Notes: a model not told the origin generated them from the letters alone. 64,000 nucleotides of DNA from Amycolatopsis sp. AA4 (GCF_002796545.1 NZ_CP024896.1:1-64000); one strand, 5' to 3'; shown: positions 34,052 to 42,341, counted from the stretch's first letter. A program made the numbers and translations.

Positions 34052-34109
34052 ACTGGGCTTTTTGTGGGCATCGTGCTTGACTCGACACCATGCCCACAAA
34101 AAGCCCAGT
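34052..34109. repeat. 20-bp inverted repeat covering a start codon
   Basis: Arms 34052-34071 and 34090-34109 are perfect complements with an 18-base spacer. The right arm is the first 20 bases of the gene starting at 34090. In RNA this would hide the start codon in a stem; as DNA it is a possible protein-binding or recombination site. Confidence 0.8.
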
Positions 34110-34977
34110 AGAGGACGAGGTGGTCGCCGCGATCGGGCGACTGTTGCGCCGTGGGCTGCCGGTCACCCCGGCGACCGCGGACCCGGTGCTGCTCGATCTG
34201 CGCGGGATCGTCGCCAGGGCGGTCGACCCCGCCGACGAGGCCAGCCGCACCGCGGCATTGGACGGCACGCTGCGCGGCCTGCTGGCCCGGTTCCCGGACA
34301 CCCGCTACGCCCCGGCGGCGCGGGCGCTGTTCGGGCTGCCGCCGGCCGAGCCCGGCCAGAACCTCACCGTCCGCCGCGACCTCGCGGCCGAGCAGGCCGG
34401 GCACGAGGTGCACCACTTCCGCAAGCGGGTCGAACCCCGGCTGATCGAAAAGGTGGCGTGGGAGCTGCTGGCCGACGCCGACCGGTTCACCCGCTCCCCG
34501 ATGATCGCGCCCAGGTTGGCGCCGGTCACCGAACGGCAGCCGGTGCAGCCGGACCCGTTCGCGTGGGAGGTCGCCGAGCACGAGGAACAGCTGTCCCGGC
34601 TGTGGTCGGCGATCTACGCCGCCCGCGCCGAGCTGCTGGCCGTCGAGCGGCTGATCAGCCTGCGCGCGGACCGGATCGACGTTCTCCACACCGCGGTGAC
34701 CGCCGCCTGGCGGTGGGCGGTGGCCCGCGCCGAGGCGATCGGCTACACCACCGCGTTCGCCCCCGACCTGGACGTCGACGAGCTGGTCGCGCTGGCCGGC
34801 TGGACCCCGCCGCTGACCGAGGCGCAAGCCTCGCGGCTGGCCGAGGCCGCCGGCGGCGGCGCCAGCCGCGAGCAGTTCGTGCACTCCCTGCACGGCGAGA
34901 CCGGGCTGGGCAACGCCTGGACCGAGGGCTTCATGGCCCGCACCCCATCCCCAGAGAAGAACGGACAGTTGTCGTGA
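34090..34977 (+). CDS. Uncharacterised first gene of synthetase/ASCH operon
   Basis: 295 aa, soluble, mainly helical (YAARAELLAVERLISLRADRI). No motif recognised. It overlaps the following P-loop gene by GTGA, so it is part of the same operon. Start codon lies in the inverted repeat 34052-34109. It may be an adaptor or regulatory subunit, but nothing in the sequence tells. Confidence 0.6.
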   Translation: MPTKSPVEDEVVAAIGRLLRRGLPVTPATADPVLLDLRGIVARAVDPADEASRTAALDGTLRGLLARFPDTRYAPAARALFGLPPAEPGQNLTVRRDLAAEQAGHEVHHFRKRVEPRLIEKVAWELLADADRFTRSPMIAPRLAPVTERQPVQPDPFAWEVAEHEEQLSRLWSAIYAARAELLAVERLISLRADRIDVLHTAVTAAWRWAVARAEAIGYTTAFAPDLDVDELVALAGWTPPLTEAQASRLAEAAGGGASREQFVHSLHGETGLGNAWTEGFMARTPSPEKNGQLS

Positions 34978-35579
34978 CCAGCACCAACCCCGCCCTGGCC
35001 GCCGCGCTGGAGGCCGCGGCGACCGGCGATCCCCGCCGCTACGTCATCACCGGCGGCCCGAGCTCCGGCAAGGACGACCTGATCGAGGCGGTGCACGCCG
35101 CCGGGATTCCGTGCATGGCCGAGGAACCCGGCCGGGAGATCTACCGCAAGCACCGCGAACGGCTCGGCCGCCACCTGCTCAAGGAGGACCGGCGCGCGTA
35201 CTCGCTGGAAGTGCTGGAGGCGTTCATCGCCGAGTACACCAGCCACACCCACGGCATCCGCTTCTACAACCGCGGCATCCCCGACGGCTACGGCTGGGAG
35301 GGGTTCTTCGGACTCAAGCCGACCACCGAACTGGAGGACGCCACCCGCACCTACCGCTACGACGCGATCTTCGTGCTGGACCCGCTGGACACCTTCGAGG
35401 ACCCCGACGACATCGTCTGGGCCAAGGACCGCGAGATCCGCCGCGTGCACGAGCTGATCGTGCAGGGCTACTACGACGCCGGCTACGAACCGGTGTTCGT
35501 CCAGCCCGACTCCGCCGCCGCCCGGCTGGACTTCATCTGCGCCAACCTGCGCCTGCCCAAGCCGAGCCGAGGAGCGTGA
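34974..35579 (+). CDS. AAA_28-type P-loop NTPase/kinase
   Basis: 201 aa from GTG 34974. P-loop ITGGPSSGKDDLIEA near residue 22-36, then AEEPGREIYRKH, and an FVLDPLDT strand, as in the NadR/Ttd14-like AAA_28 group, many of which are small-molecule kinases. The residue after the P-loop Lys is Asp in place of the usual Thr/Ser, so magnesium binding may be altered. Translationally coupled to genes on both sides (GTGA overlaps). Confidence 0.75.
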   Translation: MTSTNPALAAALEAAATGDPRRYVITGGPSSGKDDLIEAVHAAGIPCMAEEPGREIYRKHRERLGRHLLKEDRRAYSLEVLEAFIAEYTSHTHGIRFYNRGIPDGYGWEGFFGLKPTTELEDATRTYRYDAIFVLDPLDTFEDPDDIVWAKDREIRRVHELIVQGYYDAGYEPVFVQPDSAAARLDFICANLRLPKPSRGA

Positions 35580-37051
35580 ACGCCTTGTCCCGCAACGGAA
35601 AGTCCTCCTTGCTGATCTCGCCGAACAGCGTCCTGGCCAACGCGCTGCTGCGCTCGATCGACCTGCTGCGCCCCCGCGTGCTCGCCGCGCGGCCCGCGCG
35701 GATCGAGTTCGTGGTCGGCACCCAGATCAACGGCGCCCCGCACCTCGGGACGAACCTGGTGCAGACCGCGGCGTTCCTGCTGGCCAAGATCGCCCGCCGC
35801 GAGTTCTCCATCGACACCGTCGTCCGGTTCGGCGCGCTGGACAACGCCCCGCACGACGTCGTGCTCGACCCCGAAACCCACCACGCCTACCAGCAGACCT
35901 ATTACCACGCGCTGGGCAAGGACGGCATCAGCGAGCTGATCGAGCGCTACTACCAGGCGTTCTTCGCCTCGCTGTCCGAAGCCACCGACACCGACTTCGC
36001 GGTGGAGACCTACACCGACCAGCAAGCCAGCCCTGGCTTCCGGGCGGAGTTCCTGCGCACCCTGGAACGGCTGGAGGACATCCGCTGGTGGATGGCCCCC
36101 AGCCACGGGATTGTGCACGTCCGGGTGCCGTGCCCAACCTGCGGATGGGCGGAGAAACGCGCCGACCGCACCAAACTCGCGCACCTCGACGAGGACGGCG
36201 CGACGTTCACCGCGGTCTGCTTCGACCACGGCCCCTACGAGGCGCACATCGATCCCGAGGACGACGCGCCCTACCTGGACCTGGCGACCCTGTACCGGAA
36301 CCTGGTCAAGGAACGCGCGCTGGGCCGCGACGGCGGCACCCTGCACGTGATGATGAAGGGCGGGGACTGGACCTTCGGCTGCCAGCTCGTCGACGGCGCC
36401 CTGGCCGCGCTCGGCACCCCGGCCGGCCAACTACCCGTCCGTGTCTTCACGCCCCAGGTGCTGGCCCCGACCGGGGCGAAGCTGTCCAAGTCCCTGCTGC
36501 GCGAACGCGGCCGGGACGCCCTGCCCGCCGACGTCGAGCCCTGGATGCTCGACACCACCGCCTGGCCCGGCACGGTCGACGACTACGTCGACGCCCTGGT
36601 CTGGCTGGTCGGCGAACTACTCACCGACCCCAAGCACTTCTTCCGCTCGTTCACCGTCAAGGAACTGGGCCGCCTCATGACCGCACGCCCCGCCGAAGCC
36701 GTTGTCCGCGCCCACGAGATGGGCATCTACAAGCGCTACTTCGACCTCATCGCCACCGGCCGCAAGACCACCGAAATCCGGGTCAACGACTCCAGCCGAC
36801 GCAAGATCAAGGAAGGGTCGCTGATCCGGTTCCGCTGCCAGGGCGACGCCGTCCTCACCCGCGTGACCGCGGTCAACCGGTACACCAGCTTCGAGGAGAT
36901 GTTCGACCACCAGGACGTCGCCTCGGTCAACCCGCTGGCCACCCGCGCCGAGCAGCTGGCCAACATCCGCCAGATCTACCCGCCCGAACGCGAAGCCCTC
37001 GGCGTCGTCGCGATCGGCATCGAGCTGGTCGACCCACCCCGCCCCGCCTGA
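35576..37051 (+). CDS. Class I aminoacyl-tRNA synthetase-like protein fused to ASCH domain
   Basis: 491 aa from GTG 35576. Residues ~35-60 hold FVVGTQINGAPHLGTNLVQT, a HIGH-type motif; a Cys pair (VPCPTCGW) lies near 180; KLSKSLL near 302 fits KMSKS. The order and spacing resemble class I synthetases, LysRS-I in particular. The last ~110 residues form an ASCH RNA-binding-type domain (FDLIATGRKTTEIRVNDSSR). It probably adenylates a substrate; whether it charges tRNA is unknown. Not a housekeeping synthetase by length and lack of a clear anticodon domain. Confidence 0.7.
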   Translation: MNALSRNGKSSLLISPNSVLANALLRSIDLLRPRVLAARPARIEFVVGTQINGAPHLGTNLVQTAAFLLAKIARREFSIDTVVRFGALDNAPHDVVLDPETHHAYQQTYYHALGKDGISELIERYYQAFFASLSEATDTDFAVETYTDQQASPGFRAEFLRTLERLEDIRWWMAPSHGIVHVRVPCPTCGWAEKRADRTKLAHLDEDGATFTAVCFDHGPYEAHIDPEDDAPYLDLATLYRNLVKERALGRDGGTLHVMMKGGDWTFGCQLVDGALAALGTPAGQLPVRVFTPQVLAPTGAKLSKSLLRERGRDALPADVEPWMLDTTAWPGTVDDYVDALVWLVGELLTDPKHFFRSFTVKELGRLMTARPAEAVVRAHEMGIYKRYFDLIATGRKTTEIRVNDSSRRKIKEGSLIRFRCQGDAVLTRVTAVNRYTSFEEMFDHQDVASVNPLATRAEQLANIRQIYPPEREALGVVAIGIELVDPPRPA

Positions 37052-37096
37052 GTGTCTTCCGGGCCGTTGTCGGCACCGGGTGCCACGCTGGCGGGC

Positions 37097-37342
37097 ATGA
37101 ACGTGGATGCGGCGCACCCGGACCTGATCGACCTGGACACCGGGGACATTTACGAGTGGGAGCCCGAACCCGCGGGCGGCGGCGAGCCCGGCTACAGCCA
37201 CAGCGAGGACCACGACTTCGCCTGGCTCCGCACAGCGCTCGAAGAGACCCGGCGGCTCGCGGAGATCGCCGCGGTGGACCCGGCCGAACTCGACCGCCTG
37301 CGCGACCTCTCGCTCAACCCGCCCGAGGACGAGGACGACTGA
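37097..37342 (+). CDS. Small acidic protein following synthetase/ASCH gene
   Basis: 81 aa, MNVDAAHPDLIDLDTGDIYE start, ending PPEDEDD. Shares its first half with the protein at 31597-31863. Last gene of the operon; 45 bases after the ASCH stop. Strongly acidic, so a binding partner or inhibitor role is conceivable (inference). Confidence 0.65.
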   Translation: MNVDAAHPDLIDLDTGDIYEWEPEPAGGGEPGYSHSEDHDFAWLRTALEETRRLAEIAAVDPAELDRLRDLSLNPPEDEDD

Positions 37343-37527
37343 CCGGGAATGCGGGCAGGTCCCCGGCGCTCGCCGATGCAGCGACCGTCGGGGACACCCA
37401 CCGCCCCGGACCTTGGTGCCCGAGGCGATCAACATCCTGCCCGACCAGCGAGTTACCGCCGGAAAGCGGCCCGCATTCCGGCGACGACGATCCGGAGTGA
37501 ACCCGACCCGGTGGACGTGGGCCGACC

Positions 37528-37764
37528 TCAGCGAACCAGCAGCCTGGCGAGATAGTCGGCTGGCTCGCGCTCGTCTTCAACCAAGATCAGGTCGTCCTCC
37601 AGCTCCCGCAACGCATCCACCGGATCGACACCATCCAGCGCGGCAAGGTGCAGCTGCCACGCGAGCCGACCGAACAGGTTGTCGGCCACGATCCGATCAG
37701 CGACCGAAGCCGGAAGAACCGCTCGCACCGCCTGTTCGGCCCGGATCTCCTCCAGCTCGCGCAT
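37528..37764 (-). CDS. Small protein resembling relaxase C-terminal tail
   Basis: 78 aa: LPASVADRIVADNLFGRLAW and ALRELEDDLILVEDEREPAD recall the small helical module at the C-terminus of actinobacterial MobF-type relaxase-helicases. It has its own ATG but no ribosome site of note. Could be a fragment of such a gene or an independent small protein. Confidence 0.45.
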   Translation of the reverse strand: MRELEEIRAEQAVRAVLPASVADRIVADNLFGRLAWQLHLAALDGVDPVDALRELEDDLILVEDEREPADYLARLLVR

Positions 37765-37934
37765 CGCCGAATCCTGCCAGCAACCCCGACCCGCCGCCAG
37801 ATGGACAAACCCCAGCGGCCCGGACCCTGACCAGCACCGAAGCCTCACCGCGGCCCCTTTCTGGCGTATTCGGTTGCCACGCCTATCTCGCCGACCGGGG
37901 TGCACAACAGCGGTCGCCGGACCTGGACGGTGCG

Positions 37935-38339
37935 CTACCGGCTGCGGAGGCGCGCTAGCGCGCGACGTTGCAATGTCTTGTCGAATTCCGCGTGCGTCAT
38001 GGTTTTCTGGCCGGGCTCGGCCGGGATGAACTCCTCGGGCGAAAGGAGGTGTCCGGCCAGGTCCACGCGCAGCCGCTGGTTTTGCGAGGGAACGCTCATC
38101 CGCACGACGGCCATCCAGCACCCGGTCGACGTGGCCACCCAGGACAGTTGCTCGCCGCGGACGATCGCGCCGGCGTCGACACCGCCGGCGCGCATCCACG
38201 GCGGCGCCGACCGCCCCCACCCCACCGGGGCCGGGACGATCGTGGACATCCGCACCCACACCGGCCGCGGCATCCCGACCCGCCGCAAGGCCTGCCGGGC
38301 ATCCGGCCCCTCGTCGCCTCGCTCGAACATACGTTCCAT
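37935..38339 (-). CDS. Hypothetical protein
   Basis: 134 aa from ATG 38339. Beta-rich core (MPRPVWVRMSTIVPAPVGWG, LSWVATSTGCWMAVVRMSV). No recognised domain, signal or membrane helix. Flanked by a strong hairpin on its upstream side. Confidence 0.5.
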   Translation of the reverse strand: MERMFERGDEGPDARQALRRVGMPRPVWVRMSTIVPAPVGWGRSAPPWMRAGGVDAGAIVRGEQLSWVATSTGCWMAVVRMSVPSQNQRLRVDLAGHLLSPEEFIPAEPGQKTMTHAEFDKTLQRRALARLRSR

Positions 38340-38403
38340 TCTTGCACGGAAACCGCAGGCCGCAGCAGGTCTCCGTGCGGACCTGGCCATACCCTGGACA
38401 CGA

Positions 38404-38440
38404 CGGAGGCCGGGCGGCGTGCAACGCCGCCCGGCCTCCG
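38404..38440. terminator. Hairpin terminator after Nudix gene
   Basis: 16-bp perfect stem (38404-38419 with 38425-38440), loop TGCAA, 15 bases downstream of the minus-strand Nudix stop at 38456. Confidence 0.75.
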
Positions 38441-38455
38441 CAGTCCGGCTCGGCG

Positions 38456-38932
38456 TCAGCCGACGTCGAGCGCCAGGCCCGCGACGCGCAGCGACTCGAT
38501 GAGGATCTCCGCGTGGTCCCAGGGCATCTGCTCGGCCACGGCGTCGACGACGCGCCGCCAACGGACGTCCCGGACCGCGTCGCCCACGAGGACCGGCACC
38601 GGCTCCGGCAGCAGCACCACATAGCTGACGGTCACGTACCGGCCCTGGTCGTCGCGGCCTTCGTCGCGGGAGGAGACGTGCATCAGGTCCGCAGCGTCGA
38701 GGTGCACGCCGGTTTTCTCGCGGAGGCGGCGGACCGCGACCTGGGCGGGCGCGTCCCCCGGGAGGCACACCCCGCCGGGCAGGCCCCACAGGCCGAGGTG
38801 CGGTGCGCGGTCGCGCTGGGCCAGCAGCACGCACACCGCGCCGTCCGCGTCCTTGGCCAGCACCACCGCGTTCGCCGCGTGGTGGACCCGGTCCACTGTC
38901 GTGCCGGTCGTGCCGGTCGTGGTGTCGTTCAT
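38456..38932 (-). CDS. Nudix-fold protein with altered catalytic box
   Basis: 158 aa from ATG 38932 behind AAGGAG. LLAQRDRAPHLGLWGLPGG starts the Nudix region, but the box reads GDAPAQVAVRRLREKTG: the usual GE, REL and EE positions carry Asp, Arg-Arg and Glu-Lys. Metal-dependent hydrolysis is therefore uncertain; it may be a binding protein. Ends at a strong terminator. Confidence 0.75.
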   Translation of the reverse strand: MNDTTTGTTGTTVDRVHHAANAVVLAKDADGAVCVLLAQRDRAPHLGLWGLPGGVCLPGDAPAQVAVRRLREKTGVHLDAADLMHVSSRDEGRDDQGRYVTVSYVVLLPEPVPVLVGDAVRDVRWRRVVDAVAEQMPWDHAEILIESLRVAGLALDVG

Positions 38933-39051
38933 GGTCTTCTCCTTGTCTCGCAACGGTTCCCGACGTCCGGGGCTTGTTTCCAGCTTCACGGCCGGACGGC
39001 CGCAAACCGAGGGGTTTCCTGTTTCGTCCGCCAGCGGGCAACTCCGGACGA

Positions 39052-39540
39052 TCAGCCCGGTGCGGCGGTGATGCCGTCGCCGGCGTCGTCCGCCGGTCTC
39101 GTCGTGTAGCGGCGAAGACGGCGCAGCAGTTCCGCGGCGGAGATCTCGCACAGCCGCGCGAGCTTCTCGACGTTCTCCGGCTGCAGCTCGACCTCAGCTC
39201 GGCCCGTGGCGCGCGCCCACCGTGTGAGCGGGGCCAGCGAGCTGTCGTGCGGAGCGCTGAGCAGCGCCGCGACGTCGATCCGTACCGCGCGCTGCTCGGT
39301 GAGCACCCGGGTGTGCACCTTCGCCAGCAGGTCGTGCGGCAGTTCGTCCATCGCGACGCACAGCTCCACCAGGCGCATCACGGAACACTGCCGGGTGCCC
39401 AGTTCGTACGTCGCCAGGGTTTGCAGCGAGATGTCGCGCTGCAGCTGCGCGTTGAGCTCTTTGCGCGTCCATCCCCGGCCGCGCCGGAGCTTGCGCAGCT
39501 CGTCTCCCAGCACCCGCTGGTAGTGCTCGGCGTCGATCAT
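39052..39540 (-). CDS. XRE-family regulator
   Basis: 162 aa. N-terminal helix-turn-helix (RGRGWTRKELNAQLQRDISL, LATYELGTRQCSVMRLVELC), then a linker and a helical C-terminal half. Resembles the small BldD-type regulators common in Pseudonocardiaceae. Followed by the Nudix gene on the same strand, 120 bp away. Confidence 0.8.
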   Translation of the reverse strand: MIDAEHYQRVLGDELRKLRRGRGWTRKELNAQLQRDISLQTLATYELGTRQCSVMRLVELCVAMDELPHDLLAKVHTRVLTEQRAVRIDVAALLSAPHDSSLAPLTRWARATGRAEVELQPENVEKLARLCEISAAELLRRLRRYTTRPADDAGDGITAAPG

Positions 39541-39633
39541 CGGCTCACCTTCCGTTCAGCGGATCGGAGACACCGCAGCCCCGGCAGCAGGGGAGGAGCT
39601 GCCGGGGCCGCGGCCGGGGTGGGCGCCGGAGGG

Positions 39634-40005
39634 TCAAGGGGAATCCGGATCGGATTCGTGCCGGTCCAGCCAGTCGGCGAGCGAGGCGCCGTTCGAGGGG
39701 TCGTCGGCGGAGCGGGCCCAGAGCAGGGCGTGCAGCATCGGGATCCGGTGGTGCCACTGGACGATCGGGGCGCACAGCAGGCTGCCCTCGCTCGGGCCGC
39801 CGCGCAGCCCGAGCACGTCCGACTCCCAACGGTCGACGGGCAGCGTGAGCACCGTGGTGTAGGACCCGGCGGTGTGCACGAGCGCGGAGATCACTCCGTG
39901 TTCGTCGAGCTGCGGAGCGATCCACCAGCCGCGCCGCAGGATCAGGTCTGCCGCCAGCCGCTCGCACTGGCGCAGGATGATGCGCGCTCGCGCCGCGTCG
40001 GTCAT
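39634..40005 (-). CDS. Hypothetical protein
   Basis: 123 aa, mixed alpha/beta (GGWWIAPQLDEHG-like segment, IVQWHHRIPMLHALLWARSA). Overlaps the upstream zinc-ribbon gene by ATGA, so the two are co-translated. Function unknown. Confidence 0.6.
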   Translation of the reverse strand: MTDAARARIILRQCERLAADLILRRGWWIAPQLDEHGVISALVHTAGSYTTVLTLPVDRWESDVLGLRGGPSEGSLLCAPIVQWHHRIPMLHALLWARSADDPSNGASLADWLDRHESDPDSP

Positions 40006-40310
40006 ACCCGCTCCAGCCGAACCCACGGACCGGCCATGTCCTCACGGCGGTGGCGGCCGTGACCGCGTCGGGACCGCCGCGGCCGGGGGATGGCCGGCTG
40101 CGGCGGCACCCCGCGCCAGATGGCGTCGCAGGCAGCACAGACCGCGGTCTCGCCGTCGACGCCCGGCCGTACCGTCTCCCCGCACAGCGCCGGGTAAATC
40201 CCGCCGGCGCGGTGCTCGACGAACTTCGTGTGCGCGATCCGGTGCTCGACGCCCGTCTCGCCGTCGACCATGGGCATCGAGTCGATGCGCTCGTCGGCCA
40301 CGGTCGTCAC
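40002..40310 (-). CDS. Small zinc-binding protein
   Basis: 102 aa from GTG 40310, which overlaps the stop of a 40-aa membrane protein. EHRIAHTKFVEHRAGG, ALCGETV and AVCAACDAIW give a His/Cys set able to hold one zinc. The C-terminus is Arg-rich. Member of a three-gene minus-strand operon. Confidence 0.6.
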   Translation of the reverse strand: MTTVADERIDSMPMVDGETGVEHRIAHTKFVEHRAGGIYPALCGETVRPGVDGETAVCAACDAIWRGVPPQPAIPRPRRSRRGHGRHRREDMAGPWVRLERV

Positions 40311-40429
40311 CTCGCCCTCGCCCGGCGAAGCACCCGCCGCGCTTCGGAAATGAGGCTGTGCACGGCAAAACCGGCCGTCACGAGCGCACCGATCACCAGC
40401 GGGGCCATGTCCCACAGCGTTCTGATCAT
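40307..40429 (-). CDS. 40-residue membrane protein
   Basis: MIRTLWDMAPLVIGALVTAG followed by FAVHSLISEARRVLRRARAR. One transmembrane helix and a basic tail. ATG is 5 bases behind GGAGG and the stop overlaps the next gene's GTG, both strong signs of a true gene despite its size. Confidence 0.6.
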   Translation of the reverse strand: MIRTLWDMAPLVIGALVTAGFAVHSLISEARRVLRRARAR

Positions 40430-40701
40430 CACGGCCTCCGGGCGGTGGAAGGAGAACCCGCCCGGGACCCGAAGGAGGGGGGAGACGTCGAGTCAGCCGG
40501 GCGGATCCTCCGCTGACCTCGGCAGAGCCGAACGTCGGGCTCGCCGAGTGCGTGAGGCCCGACGACACAACGTCGGTCGCGTGGCGCGAGCCGCGATCCG
40601 GAGTGGCGTTCCCACGCCTCCGGGTGCAACCCGCCCGTAGCAACTGGCTGCGCCGCCGGGGGCTACCGTGTAACTGGTTCGGTTGGTAGCCACATCTGAA
40701 T

Positions 40702-40732
40702 GTAGACGCTCACATTGTGGACGTCTACATTT
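40702..40732. promoter_or_regulatory. Inverted repeat upstream of XRE/DUF5753 gene
   Basis: AATGTAGACG and CGTCTACATT arms separated by 13 bases, in AT-rich sequence about 65 bp before the GTG at 40798. Likely the operator for autoregulation. The rest of 40430-40797 holds no gene I can support. Confidence 0.6.
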
Positions 40733-40797
40733 TAGGCATGGCCTATCCGGGTGAACCGCTGTCGCCGTTCGTCGTGGAGTCCGGAGGAGGTGCTGCA

Positions 40798-41720
40798 GTG
40801 CCCGCGTTGAGTCCTCTCGCGATCAAACGCTGGATCGCTATCGAGATGCGCCGCCTCCGCGAGGCCGCGCCGAGGGAGGACGGCCCGCCGGGTGTCGACG
40901 TGGCCGAGGCTGCGCAGCGGATCGGCAAGGCGAAGACGGTCGTGCACCACATCGAGACGGGGCGGAACCTGCCCGCGCCGGCCGACCTGGAAGTGCTCCT
41001 CAACCTCTACGGAGTGCCGGAGCGGACTCCGTTCTTCCGCGAGCTGGTCAAGACCGCCAAGCGCGGAAAAGACTGGTGGGTCAACGGGTTCGACACCGTT
41101 GTGCCCGAGTGGTTCACCTTGTATCTGGGCTTGGAATCGGCGGCGGCCAGGATCAGCCGTTACGACGCGCTGTGGATTCCCGGGCCGTTCCAGACCCGGC
41201 CCTACGCCGAGGCGCTCTATCGCGCTCGGGCCCTGCCGCCTGCCTACGAAAGGATCCCGTTGCCGCCGCGGCGAAGGCCGAGGAGGAGATGACCAAAGCG
41301 GTGGATCTCCGGATGGCCCGGCAGAAGCTCCGCGAGGAGTCCGAGCACCCGTCCGAGATCCGGTGCGTGCTCGACCAGAACGCGCTCGACCGGGCCGTCG
41401 GCGGTGCCGAAGTCATGATCCCGCAGCTCGACCGGCTGGCGGAGCTGGCCGAATCGCCCGGAATCACGGTCCAGATCCTCGTCCATGCAGCCGGTGCGCA
41501 CGCCGGAGCCGAGGGGACGTTCGCGATCCTCGACTACCCGGACGAGTTCGAGGGCGACCCTGGCACCGCCTACGTCGACACTCTCCCGCGCGGGCTCTAC
41601 TACGAACGGCCCGATGAGGTCGATCGCTACCGCCGGGTGTTCCAGCGCCTAACCGAACAGGCCGAGGACCCCGACCGGACCCTGGAATTGATCAGCACGG
41701 CCAAGAAGGAACTGACGTGA
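40798..41720 (+). pseudogene. XRE/DUF5753-type regulator gene with one frameshift
   Basis: GTG 40798 follows GGAGGAGG. The helix-turn-helix lies in the first 80 residues (DVAEAAQRIGKAKTVVHHIE); the DUF5753 part starts with IPGPFQTRPYAEALYRARAL. Near 41250 the frame changes: restoring one A in the AAA of TACGAAAGG gives YEKDPVAAAAK and continues as MARQKLREES to 41720. The intact product would be about 307 aa. It is followed by its usual partner, a DUF397 gene, with overlapping stop/start. Confidence 0.75.
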
Positions 41721-41962
41721 TGGACGCCGACGAGGCACGGGTCAAGCTTGCGAACACCGCCAGCGGCTGGGAGAAGTCGAGCTTCTCGAACGGTGGCGAC
41801 AACGGATGCGTCGAATTCCATTTCGACGCCGTCCCGGGGTGGGTCGGGGTGCGCGACTCCAAGCTCGGCAGCCGCTCGCCAGTTCTCGTCTTCAACAAGC
41901 GCGAAATCGAGGCGTTCATCGCCGGAGCCAAAGCCGACGAGTTCACCGGCCGGATCCGGTAG
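41720..41962 (+). CDS. DUF397 protein
   Basis: 80 aa. WEKSSFSNGGDNGCVEFHF followed by VRDSKLGSRSPVLVF is the typical DUF397 signature. Such proteins are encoded next to XRE/DUF5753 regulators in many actinomycetes and act as their antagonists in known cases (for example the WhiJ system). The start overlaps the regulator's stop (TGATG). Confidence 0.85.
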   Translation: MDADEARVKLANTASGWEKSSFSNGGDNGCVEFHFDAVPGWVGVRDSKLGSRSPVLVFNKREIEAFIAGAKADEFTGRIR

Positions 41963-42279
41963 CGCGCTCTCCGGCGCGGGGTTTGCGCGATTCGCGAGGC
42001 CAGGTGACCTGGGGCACGACCGGGAGCCTGGCCTTACGCATGTCCGCAGGGATTCACGGCGAGCCGTCCGTATGCAGCCGATGACGCAGTCCGCCATCGC
42101 CGCGAAGTAGACGCTGGCCCCGGTCAGCCTGGCCTCGTGCCTCGCGTCAGCCGCCACCGTGCGGGCACCGGCTGGAACAGCGGCGGACGACCGGGCCCGG
42201 TCCGCGCCGGCCGACGTCCGATCCGGCCGCGGACCGCTGCAGAACCATCGCTGATACGCGGCGGACCAGCGAAAATGAC
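41963..42279. other. Gap without confident gene
   Basis: No start-to-stop frame with a ribosome site and natural composition. A minus-strand stretch reading SVYFAAMADCVIGCIRTARR is mildly coding-like and may be a gene remnant. Confidence 0.35.
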
Positions 42280-42309
42280 TTGACGCGTACGCGTCAATTT
42301 CGTTAGGGT
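42280..42309 (+). promoter_or_regulatory. Palindromic promoter, family A, copy 2
   Basis: TTGACGCGTACGCGTCAA at 42280-42297 and TAGGGT at 42304-42309, spacing 18. Stands 33 bases upstream of the ATG at 42342. Confidence 0.8.
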
Positions 42310-42341
42310 GGAGTCCTCGGACAACGAGGGAGGAACCCGAG

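Noticed and set aside
34062..35579. 505-aa frame covering the first gene and the P-loop gene
   Set aside because: Only its last 201 residues look coded; the rest is another frame of the 34090 gene.
38456..39151. 231-aa version of the Nudix protein
   Set aside because: The extra N-terminus lacks a ribosome site and natural composition, while ATG 38932 follows AAGGAG.
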